Source: Imbricaverruca yamaguchii
Lineage: Eukaryota > Arthropoda > Thecostraca > Neoverrucidae
Assembly: GCA_034440575.1 (NCBI GenBank)
Contig: JAOTOL010001545.1
Coordinates: 1,039,501-1,103,500, forward strand
Reading direction: 5' to 3'
Length of the DNA: 64,000 nucleotides
Positions 1-13,734 of this stretch are shown here, piece after piece. The notes under the pieces were generated by a model. The model was not told the DNA's origin. It made no database searches and saw only the letters and a program-made list of their open reading frames with translations. Made by a program: the position numbers and the translations under genes. Within the stretch, counting starts at the first letter, position 1. Every line of letters begins with the position of its first letter.

Positions 1-1459
1 CGAAGAATAATTTATTGGCAAATTCTGCCAGTTGTAAGCTTAATGCATCTAAGTCCAGAAGAAGACCCAGAATGTGGAGAGTTCCATGCAACTATATCAA
101 AATTGTATGATTTGTATACATTTCCACATTTGGTACACATGAATGGCTTCGTAACCAGATGGAAAAGTGAAAATTTAAACACCCATTAAGTTTTGTTTTA
201 CTACATACGATTAATTTACTTGCACAGTGGGGAAGGAGAATGCGAGATGGGGTATAGGGAATGGAGGACAACTCATCCTTTTCACGACTGTTCACGAGCA
301 AGAACGCGCATGGCGGTGAAACTTGGGGTGCCTGTTCCTTCCTCAATTTTACTTATATGTTTCGACCCCAGGCTACGTCAAGTTGCTAACCTAAGTCAGG
401 TCAACCAAGCTACCTGTTTAGGTAGCTGACCTGACCACCTGACTAGCTGACCACCTGAGTCCAGTGGATGGTTCAAAAACCTACGGTATAAGCTAAATGC
501 CCAAGTATTCTGAACGATTCGAAATCGTAGTGACAATTAACGTCAATGATATAAGGTAGGTTAAAGCTGGGATTTTTCTGTTGTTTTCATATTTTTTTAC
601 CAGTGAAGTGCTTATACATTGGCAACTACTACAATGATAGATAACATACTGTTGCCGAATGTTCAATAATGATTAGGCTATACACGATTTACATGAACAC
701 ATTGCGTTCATTTCTCGCATTACCCAATCCATTTAGTGCCTGACCGAATCAGAACATTTCGACTTATCTCCTCTTCTGACACCCAATCGATCACGCAATC
801 TATAATACTGAATTCATCAAGTCATTTGTGGGATTTTCGCACATTTCGATCATACACGTGCTTAAATCATGCGATATTGCAAGCATCATCACGACTTTGT
901 ATGAACAGTTCTGTACTTCTTTGTATGTTCCTCGCCCACAGTTAGTCAGAATTTTCAGCATAAATCCTGCATCACACCAACGTTATGAAAACCACTTTGC
1001 TATCGCCCAGTCTTTGTTGCGTTGCACATCACAAGCATGCCGTGCCGAATGAGGAGGGGTAGCTAATTGGCCAGCATTTATTTGTTCATAACTGTGCCAA
1101 CGTTGTGAAATAAAAGCCTTACATGCATGTATATAGAATATTACATTCAGGCCCTGAAACACACATGGGCTCTGTCACCATTACAGTAAAGAGGATGGGC
1201 ATCCGAATATCTTTGAAGGTAACTATTACTCTTATGTGCGTTGCATGGAAAGAATAAGCCCAAACCCGTGAATAGTGCCCTTAGTCGCTTGACCGGCCGA
1301 TGTATGTAGGTGAGAGGATACAATGGTGCGCATCATATATAATTAAATTACTCTGTTAAGTTCATTTCAATATATCACATGCAGATGTGAAGACTGACTG
1401 CTACAATATTTGTGAAGGTAGTTGAGTCATTGACATAAGTCATTTATATCGGTCATTGG

Positions 1460-1620
<161 letters not shown>

Positions 1621-2833
1621 TACCGATTTGAACAACCTATGTCAATATCGATGTCACGTCAACCTTCCAGGTCCCTGCACTGGTGCTTGAAAAGCATGCC
1701 GTGGCTAACTCTCACAGTAGAGGATAGGATAGATAACAAACCAAATTTTCTAGACATTAGCATCGACACACCCCCAGGCGCTTTTGTCACAAACGTTTTC
1801 CGGAAACTAACGGACACCGGAAAATGTCTTAGCGGGAAAAACGAGTGTCAGGCACACAAGAGTGAGTGTCAGCAGACAGGCACGAGGTCGGTGTCATCAG
1901 AGCATACGCTCACATGGCCATTAAACACGCTATCTGCACTACCGCAACACCACGAGCCCTGGCTGAAAGCAGGAAAGGAAAACGCCAAAGCGCATCAGTG
2001 AGAACAATCGTGCCCCTACTAACGCCCAGGACAAATTACCACTATTCGTGTACTATCGCAGCCCAGTAACGCCTAACCTGGGCATGAGGAACAGCCTAAA
2101 CCACGACAAAGCACTTCTGAAGAGTTCAACTTTGTCTACTTTTGCAAGTGCATACAAGGAGAGTGTGCGCTCCTGCAGAACAGTGGCTATGCTGTCAGCA
2201 CGACCACATCCTTAAGCCGCCGCACAGCAATGTACTTGCAACAGAGCGGACCCCGACACACACCGAACGCGACCATCTGAGTCACTTCACACGCCCCGAC
2301 AAGGTTATGAACACCAAAGTCCCAGCCACAACCCTGGAAAAACTGAAGCGACAAATCCTGGAAGCGGTCTTCATCGAGCAGATTGACCCATCCATCAAAC
2401 GCCAAATCAATGTACGAGGCACATTGTTACTATATGATTGCCCACACATCATCACCGGACGGAAGGGCGAGTGCCAGAGATGCCCGATGACATTTGTTCT
2501 TGCCTTTGTCTTCACACTGTCATTGCAACCTACAAGAATATGAGTGCAGTATGCCATGTATGGTTCGCGAGTATATTTGTTTGTTTTACAGAGTGGTGAC
2601 CACGACCAACATGACTTTGTCTTCAAAGTGAAAATAGATAAAGCGTTCGAAATATAGCCAATGTTTCACATATATGCTCTAGTTCTGCTAAGGAATATCG
2701 TGCATGGACACGGAAAATAAACGATGGAATATGTGTTACAAGACGGACAGAATGTCTGCTGAAGAAAGAAATCAATGGCCGTCCCGCAATTGTGTTCATT
2801 CAGCAATGCGTCAATATTGATCTGCTTCCATGT

Positions 2834-2836
2834 ATA

Positions 2837-2918
<82 letters not shown>
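2834..2918. repeat. Compound (AC)n(AT)n microsatellite
   Basis: An AC tract runs directly into an AT tract. The same compound arrangement occurs at 4.3-4.6 kb and 24.6 kb. Confidence 0.95.
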
Positions 2919-2919
<1 letters not shown>

Positions 2920-4344
2920 AACGGATTACAGTGGTGCATTATATGAGCATTCTGCTTTTCCGCTTTGCAATTTCTGTTTATAGGGTGCAGATAAACGAGC
3001 CTTTAGAAAAAGTATGCTACCTGAAGTCTAGCTGGAAACGCGTTGAAAACTTTATGCAATTTTGCTTCCTTTCGGTGCGGACCGTATTATTGTTGTTCGT
3101 TGTCTTATCATTGTATGTAAGGCTCCCGTAAACCACGAGAATTAGCCCCTGTCGGACAGGATCGGACCGCCCATGATGACAAATTCCCTTCGTTCGCGTA
3201 AGGCTCGCTCGGCCTTCGCCATTGTATGTAGAGACAGACTGCGAGCGTATAGCCAAGGGCGGATCCAGGGGGGCCGGTTGGGTGAGCCAATTTCCGGAAC
3301 ATATCTCAGATTTAGAAAAGAAGACTTCATAATTGAACAGCTGACGGTCGTCGGGTCCACCTAAGACAATATTTATCTCGTAGAATATGTTTTGTATTTG
3401 GAGAAAATGTCATTTTAGTGAAAACATTCCGAAGAAAGCTCAGCCTCTTCGGCTGGGGTGGGGAGAGATGGCTCTTGTGGCCCACTTACATCCGCCAGTG
3501 CATATATCCGGGTAAGACAGAAATCTCCAGTGCAGGATTCTCACCTGATGTATCGTTCTCCGACCCCGGTGCGGCTCCTCCAAGGTGTTGCCCCAGTGCA
3601 CCGCCTGCCGACCTCCGACGCCTTCCCTGTGAACACTGACGATGGACGACGCCCACGGCAACCTTTTTGACCAGACCGCCCGCGCCGACGACCACGTGAC
3701 CCGTCCGAGCGGCTGATTGGTCGACGCCGGCTCAGATATCACTGTAGCGCGTCGGCAAGATTGCTCCGGGCAGAATTTAGGGAGGCTGTCGCTTTTGCGT
3801 GTGCCGTCGACAGACGCTGGCGCGGGCAGTGGAAGTTGTACGAGCTGGCATTAACATTCAGCCTCTATTCCGTTTGTTCCATTCCCAGGTTATGACGAGC
3901 TACTCAGGGCCTCGTCGCGCCATGGGCGTGGGAGTTGACGCAGAACTCTGTGCGTGGGTGGCCACACGACCCGTTGTAAGTCAATGTCTTCCATCCAAAG
4001 CCATAGGCCTCACAGCTAAGTTTTCCCATCTTAGGTAACTCGTTTTGCCGCGCCCTCTCCCTGCCCCACATCAACGTCTATGTCACCACTCATCGACGAT
4101 ATATTTTGAACTTCGTGTGATTCCTTGAAGCATATCTTGTTACTACTTAATTCGACGACATTTTAATAATGTGACGAATGCGATTTGCTTTCGAAACTGA
4201 TTTGCTGCATGACCTGAAACTACTTCTTCATAGGTGCACTTGTACTTGCATACAAGTGCACACTGGGGTGCACTTGTACACCCCCAGAGAGCATTGTAGG
4301 TGTGGGGGAGGTAGGACGAAGTATGATAAATATACGGTTGGTAT

Positions 4345-4349
4345 GTGTA

Positions 4350-4415
<66 letters not shown>

Positions 4416-4457
4416 TATATACATATATACACATATATATATATATATATACATACA

Positions 4458-4553
<96 letters not shown>

Positions 4554-4634
4554 ATATATACATATATATGTGTACATTTATATATACATATATAGGTATC
4601 GTGCGTGTATGTGCGTGTGTGTGCGTGCGTGCGT
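4345..4634. repeat. Interrupted (AT)n/(GT)n microsatellite
   Basis: About 290 bp of AT repeats broken by ATAC and GTAT variants, ending in a GTGC-rich tail. It is the longest simple repeat in the window. Confidence 0.95.
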
Positions 4635-6211
4635 GTATTTGTTTTAATAACAGCCTCATTAAACAATAGCAACTTCACTGGTCATAGCAGGTAAACTTCA
4701 ATACATTGTCACGAACACTGGAAGTGTTGCGCCATCGTTGTTGATTTTGCATATGACTGCTTTACTTGGCCCCGCTGAGGCTAATATTAAAAGTGCAGTT
4801 GTGCAACGCCTACTCCATGCCTGCGTCACGTGCCCCCCGCTGCAGGTGGATGCTTACAGTAGCGTCGCATGCGCTATCCAAACGGACATATTGATTGGCC
4901 ATGGGCGAAGGGACTCCCTGTGTCCCTGGCGAAGGGACTCCCACGCACGCACTGTGCTCTGACCGTAGGCAGCGATCTTTCATGGAGCATTTATGGCGGT
5001 AGGGTTACACTGACTAGCCTGGTTTTGTCGGTGGATGTTATTCTTGACTTGGTTTAAACGGAGCGTTTACATGTGCTATTTCCGGTGTATTTCTGAGTAG
5101 GCCTCTGAAGGCTGCGTAGACTCTGCGTAGGCTTGCGAGGCTGGTCAGAGGTTGATGGCCAGCTAGCTGGACCACACACGGCGGCGGAAATCCGTTGTCA
5201 AGCGGCCGTTTTACTGCAATTTTCATGGCGATGTGGTTGGCGATTTTCGCATCCTTGTTGACAGCGATATCAGCGACCGCCTGCATCACACTCCCACGCG
5301 AAGCATGCCAATAACTGTGTTCTTATGTCGCCTACAACTTCTTTGGAAACTGATGTTGAACTAGTTTGAAACTAGGTAAAACGTCTACGCTGAATTGTTG
5401 CCCCTCTGAGGAAGCGAGATAGCTTGGAGGCGGCCTTCTTGACCCATACATTTGGAAGACTTCGATGGGTTATCTGCTCTTGTTTTCAGCCAGAAATATT
5501 TTCGGCTGAAATTGTTTTCCATTATCTGCATGTACTACATCGTCTGATTCCAGGTAGCGAATACGAAAGCTATAGGCAATCGTTACCTTCATTGTTTTCT
5601 TCAGTTCGACATCACCCGAAGAATTTGGTGTGCTCCCCTGTGACACTGATGCAAAATACCGCGTTGAATCAAAACAGCGTTCTTGCGAACGATAATCCAT
5701 ACGGTGGGCGGGGTGTGGGTGCGGAGTGACATCCTGCCTATGGTGTTTTTTTTTCACCTACCGAGCCATCCGCCACTGTGCCACGACATTTTGTGATCTT
5801 TCCTAAAATTCATGGGCGTGCGCCATGATAATTTTATAAAATATCGTTCGTCAGAGGCGGCTCCAGTCCATCGTCTCTGGGAGATTATATTTGCAGTGAG
5901 CGAGACAGAAGCATCACGAATGTGTGACACTACCTTCATCGTTTGTTTTAAACAAAGGGAAGAATGTGAAGCTATTTATGACACTCGTACGTAGACCGTA
6001 TATAAGAGATAAAGCCATCCGGCCCAAATTCGCATAGACCTGTCGTGATGTCACAAACTTATACCGAGCACCCGTACACATTCGCATGGTATGGTGTTGC
6101 ACTAATTTACCTGGGAGATGTTAGTAGAGGAGCCCTCAGATTAGTTTTGCCCGCGGCCCCATCCCAGCGGCCAGTCCATGTCGACAGTGGATAAAAGGCA
6201 CTAGTTTATTT

Positions 6212-6380
6212 ATTTTGTTTGTTTATTGGTTGGTTCACAACACTTTATGACATTCACGGCTAATGGCGCCGCCCCACTAGTTATCGGGCCGCGGGATTGG
6301 GAAATGTCCTAGTGGCGCTAGAGTCGAACCCGGGACCTTGGTCCCATAGCCGAAACCTTAACCCCCCATCCCCGCCCCGA
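6212..6380 (-). mobile_element. tRNA-derived SINE, family 1, diverged copy
   Basis: Read on the minus strand, the element starts with a GGGGCGGGG leader. A tRNA-like head follows, with B-box sequence CCCGGGTTCGACTC, then a body and a TTTG/CAAA-rich tail. Three further copies of this family lie at 13.29, 24.64 and 40.65 kb. This copy has several small deletions, including in the A-box region, so it is an older insertion. The tRNA head resembles Ser/Leu-type tRNAs, judging from the A-box of the better copies (TGGCCGAGTGG). Confidence 0.85.
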
Positions 6381-6856
6381 TAAAATCAGTAGACATAGTC
6401 AGTAGAACGTGGTCCAGAAGGCTTATTCCGATTCGACTCCCTGCAATGTGCCACACCACGCTCGGATTCGACTTGTCTGCTAGGGTTATGTCAGATCGTA
6501 GGAAACACGACCCAATTTATGATGCGACAAACCAGCCAGGATGACTTTGTCCATCGAAGTCTGTGTCATTTTTCGGCTTGTGTCTCATTCATAGTGTTTT
6601 GACCACCAAGCCTTCTGTACGGCGATCTACACTAACACATGAATGCGAACATTTGGTCCTGGGCACTAGGCAGTCACATCACCTATACCTGCCCCGGATG
6701 AGGAACAATCAAGTAAAACGCCACAATATATGCATCGTGCGGCGCAACTACACAACCAGCACGCTGTAGGAGACGGTCTCACCAACATGCCACAGCGTCT
6801 GTTGAAGACCAAAATCCGCCATGTCATCCGTCATTCTTGACTCATCTCATCACGCG

Positions 6857-6915
6857 TGGTGTGTGTGTGTGTGTGTGTGACCACGAGCCATGAGTGTGCG
6901 TGTGCATATTGCGTG

Positions 6916-6960
<45 letters not shown>

Positions 6961-6961
6961 G
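6857..6961. repeat. (GT)n microsatellite
   Basis: Two GT tracts separated by about 40 bp of unique sequence. Confidence 0.95.
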
Positions 6962-8861
6962 TATACGATGTGTGCGTATCTGAGTAGTGGTGTGAACACG
7001 ACGGACGCAGATCTCGAACACTTCCCGTGACTTTCCGTGCAGTGGAACACCGTAGACATCTCTTGACGGACTTGGAAGTACAAAGGCGGATAATAAGCTT
7101 CACAGTGCATGTTTTTCACTTCTGAGTTTGATTCGTTTCAAGTCGCAGTGCCAAAATACCACAGCAGCAATCACCGACTGAGAATACTGCGCTGAAATGC
7201 CAGAACTGGAAGTTTGCTGATACTTGGCCTCCCTGCAGAGCCACAAAGCCTCATAACTTGAGCAACAAAATGAGCATTGTGCGGTGTGTGCTTACTCCCG
7301 ACAGACGAGACTTGAGTTGTTGGCTACCCTTTGTGATGCCCACCACTGGCTTGCCAGGCTGCAGCTTTTCAGTTCCGCACGCGTTTTTGAGTCATTATGC
7401 AGAACAAATTGTGGTACAGTTTGGTTTACGTATAACGCTACATGTTTACTTGAGAGTCGCCCAAAGGTACGCATGCGGAGGCTTCGCAGAATCATTGGCG
7501 CTGTCAACATGTGATTTAACCACATTGCTTTCATGTAACGGCTTACACTGAAGGTAAATTCGCCAGAATCTTTAATGTTTCATTGGCACGGCAAAATATA
7601 CCTCAAGGATGTCCATCAACTAACAAGGCTCTGATGTACGAAACAACGCTAGTCTCTTCCATTCAAAGAAGCTTGGTGGCCTCCGCGAATTCACGGGATG
7701 AGTACCAGCATTGGGTCGCCATTAGGAGGGCAATCAAAATATTTCGATTGCATGACAGCATCATTATTTCTATTGATGTTCAACATGCAATCCTAAAAGT
7801 GCACAAACATCCACCACCGCAAGTGGATAGTTATTTTTCTTTGGGGAACAATGGCCCCTGCAGAGTTGAAAAAAAAAACTGAGGTTTGTGCCACTTCCAA
7901 ATGTTTAGTTGGAAACGGGGGCGGCGAAACGTATCGCGGCACGGGAGCGTTGTACGTAGACTTCAGAAATGACCAAGCGCATCGCCACTGTCTAAGATAG
8001 GCAGGTTAACACTAAATCAGGGTGTTGGTGCTAATGCCACGCTTGTCAGCTTGCAATGGGATATTGGGGAAAAAACCATTTGGATAATTTCCCTGCATCC
8101 CACTGCCCTGTGGTTGTCATAATTATCGAAGGTACGATTGTCTCTACTGGCTATGGAAAAGTGCAGTAGCCGGAGGGTCTCATAGGTCACATTTTGCGAC
8201 TCTGTGGATACGCTTAAAATGCAAAATAAAACGTTCATTTCACAACTAGTCCTTCGAAATCAATAAAATTTGTCCCATCGCTTGCAATTTCATATTCTAT
8301 CTACTAATATAATTTTTCATATTCAAACCATCATGAGGGGAATTTTCTTTTATCATAAGTGTATCCTTCCGTTGGAAGCATTTATGAAGTATTCTCTTTC
8401 TGGATGTCGGATCTGGTAGCCTCATTACCCATGCTCAACGTTTCAGTACCTTCACTCCGCTACCCCATAAATTCCAGTGTGCCTGATAAAGGCGGATTTG
8501 CACAAGGTTTGAAATAATTCGACTAGCATTTGAAATTCGCATTTGGAGCTTTTTGGAATAAAATGTTTGTTTTTGGTGTTTGATGATAGGTATGTATTCA
8601 AGCTTAGCTATTTTGAATTAATTGTCCCTGGTTAACTTGCTTGATTTTATTTCATGTTCAAACCCACCAGTTCTGAACGTAATACATTCTCGATATTGTG
8701 AGAGGTGGTTGGCACGTTTTTCGCAGCAAACTTCTGAAGGAATGAGCGGAGCAAACTTCTGAAGTCTGTGAGGAATCCCACTGCCACTTTCGGTTAGACA
8801 CGTTTGCGACCCTGTGCCGAAGTGTGAAGCACAAAACCACTAGACTTGTTGGCGGACTAGG

Positions 8862-9180
8862 TAAGTTATAATATGAAGAAAGGCTTATGGCACTAGACAT
8901 GTACTCACTCAAGTACAGCAGATTACGAGATGATATGATTGAAATGTATAACATAGTGAAAAGGCGAGAAAATGTTAGTTTAAATGCTGATCTTCGCTTA
9001 AAGTATCACACTTGGGTCAGGAATTTAGTTCGGCAAGTTGATGTGTAGGACAATTAAGTGTCAGCAGGCTTTCAGTCAAAGGGTGGTTGATCAATGGAAT
9101 AGGCTGTCGGGTTATGTTGTAGTGGGACCCTCACTGAATGTATTTAAAAGTATGGTGGATTTTTTTTGTTGAAATACATT
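8862..9180 (+). mobile_element. Fragment of CR1/L2-like LINE, 3' end of ORF2
   Basis: A conceptual plus-strand translation beginning near 8875 reads ERLMALDMYSLKYSRLRDD, then IEMYNIVKRREN. This matches the C-terminal region that follows the reverse transcriptase domain in CR1/L2/Jockey-type elements. It resembles the equivalent segment of the LINE at 17.2-17.5 kb (RLKKLNMFSLRYRRLRGDLIE), but the two are clearly different families or very old copies. The frame breaks after about 50 codons, so this is a dead, 5'-truncated fragment. Confidence 0.7.
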
Positions 9181-9967
9181 TTTTAAAGCTATAGCTAGTG
9201 GTGGGTAAGATAAGACTTTATGTTAGTAGGTGCACATTGTGCAGATTCCTCTATGCAGGTATGTATGGAGTTTGAAAATTGTTGGTGGATCATGTGTGTG
9301 GAAGAGTCTGTTATGCAACAGCAAATTAATAATGTTAGCTAAGTTGGAGTAGACACATATGGGTCAGGAATTTAGTATGTACGGGGACAGTGCATTGAGT
9401 GGAGTGTGTTGGCCACTCGATCTACGCATGTGTTACGCGAGATCGAGTGAAAATGCTGGATTTGCTGAGGCAGATAGGTAGGTAGAGACTTATTGGTAGG
9501 ACGGTACGTTGTTGGTTGATAGTTCTTTACAATTTAGGACATTGTATTGGTTAGGCTGTTCAATATCGTTTTTTTTTGTCCAGGCTTTTATCATCCTTCA
9601 TTTACAGGCTTAACCCAGATGGCCCCAGTGGCTTTAATTAAGGCTGCCTTCTTCGTCGCGTTTCTTCCACGAATTCCGCGGAGGATCTGACTTCACGTGT
9701 CGTTTTTTGTTAATCCATCACGAATTCCGCGGCCAGATTTCGTGGATTCAGTGGGGAACGCGCGGACTAAAAAAACTGTCCAGCCCCGTCCGTTGCGATT
9801 TCCTACAAGATGGCGACGTACACTGGATGTGGCGCTCGGGCTAAGGCAGACGCGAGAGCACATGACATGGGGGCAATGCTCATGAACTCGACAAGCTGAG
9901 CATGGACGCGGCATGAGTTGCTGGGACTTCAGCAACAGCAGCAACAATTGTTGATCCGACATGTACG
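9181..9967. other. Unassigned; left flank of 29-bp array
   Basis: No gene recognised. On the minus strand, the sequence immediately left of the array (9700-9960) can be read as a continuation of the array after a CAG boundary (about 9970), rich in Gln, Leu and Ser. I cannot match it to a family. It is listed as a possible hidden exon only because other arrays in this window end on real exon acceptors. Confidence 0.3.
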
Positions 9968-12780
9968 TTGCCTGTTGTAACCAGCCGACAGGTGCGCTGC
10001 CTGTTGTAACCAGCCGACAGGTGCGCTGCCTGCTGTAACCAGCCGACAGGTGCGCTGCCCGCTGTAACCAGCCGACAGGTGCGCTGCCTGTTGTAACCAG
10101 CCGACAGGTGCGCTGCCTGCTGTAACCAGCCGACAGGTGCACTGCCTGTTGTAACCAGCCGACAGGTGCGCTGCCTGTTGTAACCAGCCGACAGGTGCGC
10201 TGCCTGTTGTAACCAGCCGACAGGTGCGCTGCCTGTTGTAACCAGCCGACAGGTGCGCTGCCTGTTGTAACCAGCCGACAGGTGCGCTGCCTGTTGTAAC
10301 CAGCCCAAATGGCTGCCTGTTGTAACCAGCCGACAGGTGCGCTGCCTGTTTAACCAGCCGACAGGCGCTGCCTGTTTAACCAGCCGACAGTGGGCTGTTG
10401 TAACAGCCGCAGTGCGCTGCCTGGAACATTGTAACAGGACAGTGGCTGCTTTACAGCGAAGGGGTGTGTTGTAACCAGCCGAAGGTGCGCTGCCTGTTGT
10501 AACAGTTGTAACCAGCCGACAGTTGCGCTGCCTGTTATAACCAGCCGACAGGTGCGCTGCCTGTTGTAACCAGCCGACAGGTGCGCTGCCTGTTGTAACC
10601 AGCCGACAGGTGCGCTGCCTGTTGTAACCAGCCGACAGTGGCGCTGCCTGTTGTAACCAGCCGACAGTGGCGCTGCCTGTTGAACCATTGTAAAGCCAAG
10701 GTGCGCTGCCTGCTGTAACCAGCGAAGGGGCTGCCTGTTGTAACCAGCCGAAGTGGGCTGCCTGTGAATGTTGTAACCAGCCGACAGTTGGTTGCCTGTT
10801 TAAAGCCGAAGGTGCGCTGTGTTGTAACCAGCCGAAGGTGGCTGCCTGTTGTAACCAGCGAAGTGGCGCTGCCTGTTGTAACCAGCCGAAGGGGTAGGGG
10901 GGTTGTAAGGAAGTGGGTGTTTGTAAAAAGGGTGTGTTGTAACCATGTTGTAACAGCGACAGTTGGCTGCCTGTTGTAACCAGCCGACAGGTGCGCTGCC
11001 TGCTGTAACCAGCCGACAGGTGCGCTGCCCGCTGTAACCAGCCGACAGTGGCGCTGCCTGTTGTAACCAGCCAAGGGCGTGCCTGTTTAACCAGAGTGGG
11101 AGGAAAGGGAAGAGGTGGTGCTGTGTAAAGCAAGGTGGCTGCTGTTTAACAGCCGAAGTGGCGCTGCCTGTTGTAGCGACGGGCTGCCTGTTGTAACCAG
11201 CTGTTGTAACCAGCCGACAGTGGCTGCCTGTTGTAACAGCCGACAGGTGCGCTGCTGTGTAACAGCGACAGGTGCGCTGCCTGTTGTAAATGTTGTAACC
11301 AGCCGACAGTGGCTGCTGTTTAACCAGCCGACAGGTGGTGCCTGTTGTAACCAGCCGACAGGTGCGCTGCCTGTTGTAACCAGCCGACAGGTGCGCTGCC
11401 TGTTGTAACAGGAAGTGGGTGCTGTTTAAAGGAATGTGATGTTGTAAAATGTAACAGGAAGGTGCGCTGCCTGTGTAAAGCCGAAGTGGCTGCCTGTTGT
11501 AACAGCCGACGTGGGTGCTGTTGTAAAAAAGAGGGTGTAAGAAGGGGTGAGAAGGTTAAAGAAGGGAAGAAAAGAAGAAGGTTTAAAGCCGACAGGTGCG
11601 CTGCCTGCTGTAACCAGCCGACAGGTGCGCTGCCTGCTGTAACCAGCCGACAGTGGCGTGCCTGTTGTAACCAGCCGAAGTGGTGCTGTTGTAACCAGAG
11701 TGGTGTTTTAAATTTAAAGGAATTGTGTGTTTAAAGCGAAGGTGGTGCTGTTTAACAGAAGGTGGTGTTGTAAAGAAGTGGGCTGCTGTTGTAACAGCCG
11801 ACAGTGGCTGCCGCTGTAACCAGCCGACAGTGGCGCTGCCTGCTGTAACCAGCCGACAGGTGCGCTGCCTGTTGTAACCAGCCGACAGGTGCGCTGCCTG
11901 TTGTAACCATGTTGTAACCAGCCGACAGTTGTGCTGCCTGTTGTAACCAGCCGACAGGTGCGCTGCCTGTTGTAACCAGCCGACAGGTGCGCTGCCTGTT
12001 GTAACCAGCCGACAGGTGCGCTGCCTGTTGTAACCAGCCGACAGTGGCTGCTGTTGTAACCAGCCGACAGTGGGGAGAATAGTGTTGTAAGGAAGGGTGC
12101 TGTTGTAATGTGAGAAGTGGGTGTTTAACCAGCCGACAGGTGCGCTGCCTGTTGTAACCAGCCGACAGGTGCGCTGCCTGTTGTAACCAGCCGACAGTGC
12201 GCTGCCTGTTGTAACCAGCCGAAGTGGTGCCTGTGTAACCAGTGACAGGTGCTTTTAAAGAAGTGTTAAGGAAGGTGGCTGCCTGTTGTAAGTTGTAAAC
12301 CGACAGTGGTGCTTAACCAGCCGACAGGTGCGCTGCCTGCTGTAACCAGCGAAGTTGCAAAAGATTTTAACCAGCCGACAGTGCGCTGCCTGTGTAACAG
12401 CCGACAGGTGCGCTGCCTTGTAACCAGCCGACAGTGCGCTGCCTGTTTAAACAAGGTAACAGCCGAAGGCGCTCCTTTAACAGCGAAGGGCTGCTGTTGT
12501 AACCAGCCGACAGGTGCGCTGCCTGTTGTAACCATGTTGTAACCAGCCGACAGTTGTGCTGTTGTAACCAGCCGACAGGTGCGCTGCCTGCTGTAACCAG
12601 CCGACAGGTGCGCTGCCTGCTGTACCACGACAGGGGCGCCTGTTGTAACAGTCTCCACAGGCTGCTGTTGTAACATTTGTAACCAGCCGCAGTTGTGCTG
12701 CTTGTGCGCTGCCTGTTGTAACCATGTTGTACCCAGCCGGCAGTTGTGCTGGCTGTTGTACCCAGCCGGCTGTCGGGACC
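9968..12780. repeat. 29-bp minisatellite array (A)
   Basis: A tandem array with a 29-bp unit, roughly GTAACCAGCC then GACAGGTGCG then CTGCCTGTT. The outer copies are nearly identical. Copies in the centre, at about 10.3-12.7 kb, are riddled with 1-6 base losses and insertions. Roughly 80-95 units would fit. Open frames across it are repeat artefacts. Each unit carries a CAG|GTG junction, the same form seen at the real exon-7 acceptor of WDR37. The central decay looks like poor long-read consensus as much as biology. Confidence 0.93.
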
Positions 12781-13121
12781 GGCGACGGCCAGACAACGCC
12801 ACGTGACGTACTGGAATGGTGGACGCGGTGGGATGGTGGACGCGGTGGGCCCATCCCAGGCCCGTCAACAGCACGTGGACAGCGGACGGCCACCGCAGGG
12901 CGGGAGGCACGACCAACTGATGGGTCACCGCGGCGTATCGGTACACGGTACACGGTACATCCACGCCCACGGCACACTGCGGCCCAACCGAGGTGCTCCT
13001 GCTGGCCTGTCGTCCGACCTTCCCGGGATGCGCTGCCACCTTCCCACGGGCTCATGCTGAAATTTTTACGTGGGTGACGAGTGGGGGAGCGGAGACGGGC
13101 ACTTTTTTCTCTCTCACGTTT

Positions 13122-13125
<4 letters not shown>

Positions 13126-13154
<29 letters not shown>
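13126..13154. repeat. (CT)n microsatellite
   Basis: About 15 CT units just upstream of the SINE copy. Confidence 0.9.
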
Positions 13155-13157
<3 letters not shown>

Positions 13158-13286
13158 GTTCTCTCTCACACACAGGCTGAAGAGTAACTAACGTCATGAT
13201 ATAGCCAATAGATTGGTACATTTTTTAAAAGCCAGATCGGCCATGACCGTCACCATCTCTCATAGTACCATGCGTCAAAGCAAGTT

Positions 13287-13450
13287 GGGGCGGGGGTCGC
13301 CGAGTGGAGGTGTTGGGCTCTACGTACTGAAGGTCCCGGGTTCGACACCGCACCGCTCAGGACATTTCCTAATCCCGCGGCCCACCGGTGAAACAGTGTG
13401 GGCGTGCGTCAGTGCGTCGTGAACCACCAAATAAACAAACAACAAACAAG
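13287..13450 (+). mobile_element. tRNA-derived SINE, family 1, plus-strand copy
   Basis: This is the only plus-strand copy of family 1. It has the GGGGCGGGGG leader, an A-box-like TCGCCGAGTGG, B-box GGTTCGACAC, the body shared with the other copies (for example CCCGCGGCCCACCGG) and a tail of AAACAAAC repeats. The B-box carries one substitution relative to the other copies. Confidence 0.88.
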
Positions 13451-13734
13451 CGTCAAACAAGTTGTTTTGCGTGCGTGTGTAGCTCAGCGGCGTATTTGTT
13501 CGAAATGGTCGGTCTCACACATTCTCGGCGCGGCGCTTTCTATTCCGGTCCATTCCCACCACGCCGCAAATTCTCACTCCGTACGGCTTGGGTTTGACGA
13601 GAGGCCTCACTAGCCGGCAGAGTTGGCCGGCCGACCGGCATTGTGGTTTTACTGTGCACTTTACAACTACCACCAATCAAGCTCACGATGTGACGGGCAT
13701 CTCAGGCAGACGAGGCACCGCGCTGAAGACGTAG

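Larger units (their letters stand above)
12781..13734. other. GC-rich flank with a CT tract, no gene recognised
   Basis: 12781-13060 is GC-rich and open on the minus strand, continuous with the right end of array A. It includes a short direct duplication of the motif GTGGACGCGGTGGG (about 12827-12850). No protein family is recognised. A (CT)n tract lies at 13126-13154 and a SINE at 13287-13450. Confidence 0.4.

Noticed and set aside
4143..4678. Tyr-Ile repeat frames of up to 163 codons
   Set aside because: These are translations of the AT/GT microsatellite.
9880..11133. 417-codon minus-strand frame with Gly-Trp-Leu-Gln and Ala-His-Leu-Ser repeats
   Set aside because: It is the translation of the 29-bp array. 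All three frames rotate through the same peptides because 29 is not a multiple of three, and small indels keep switching them.
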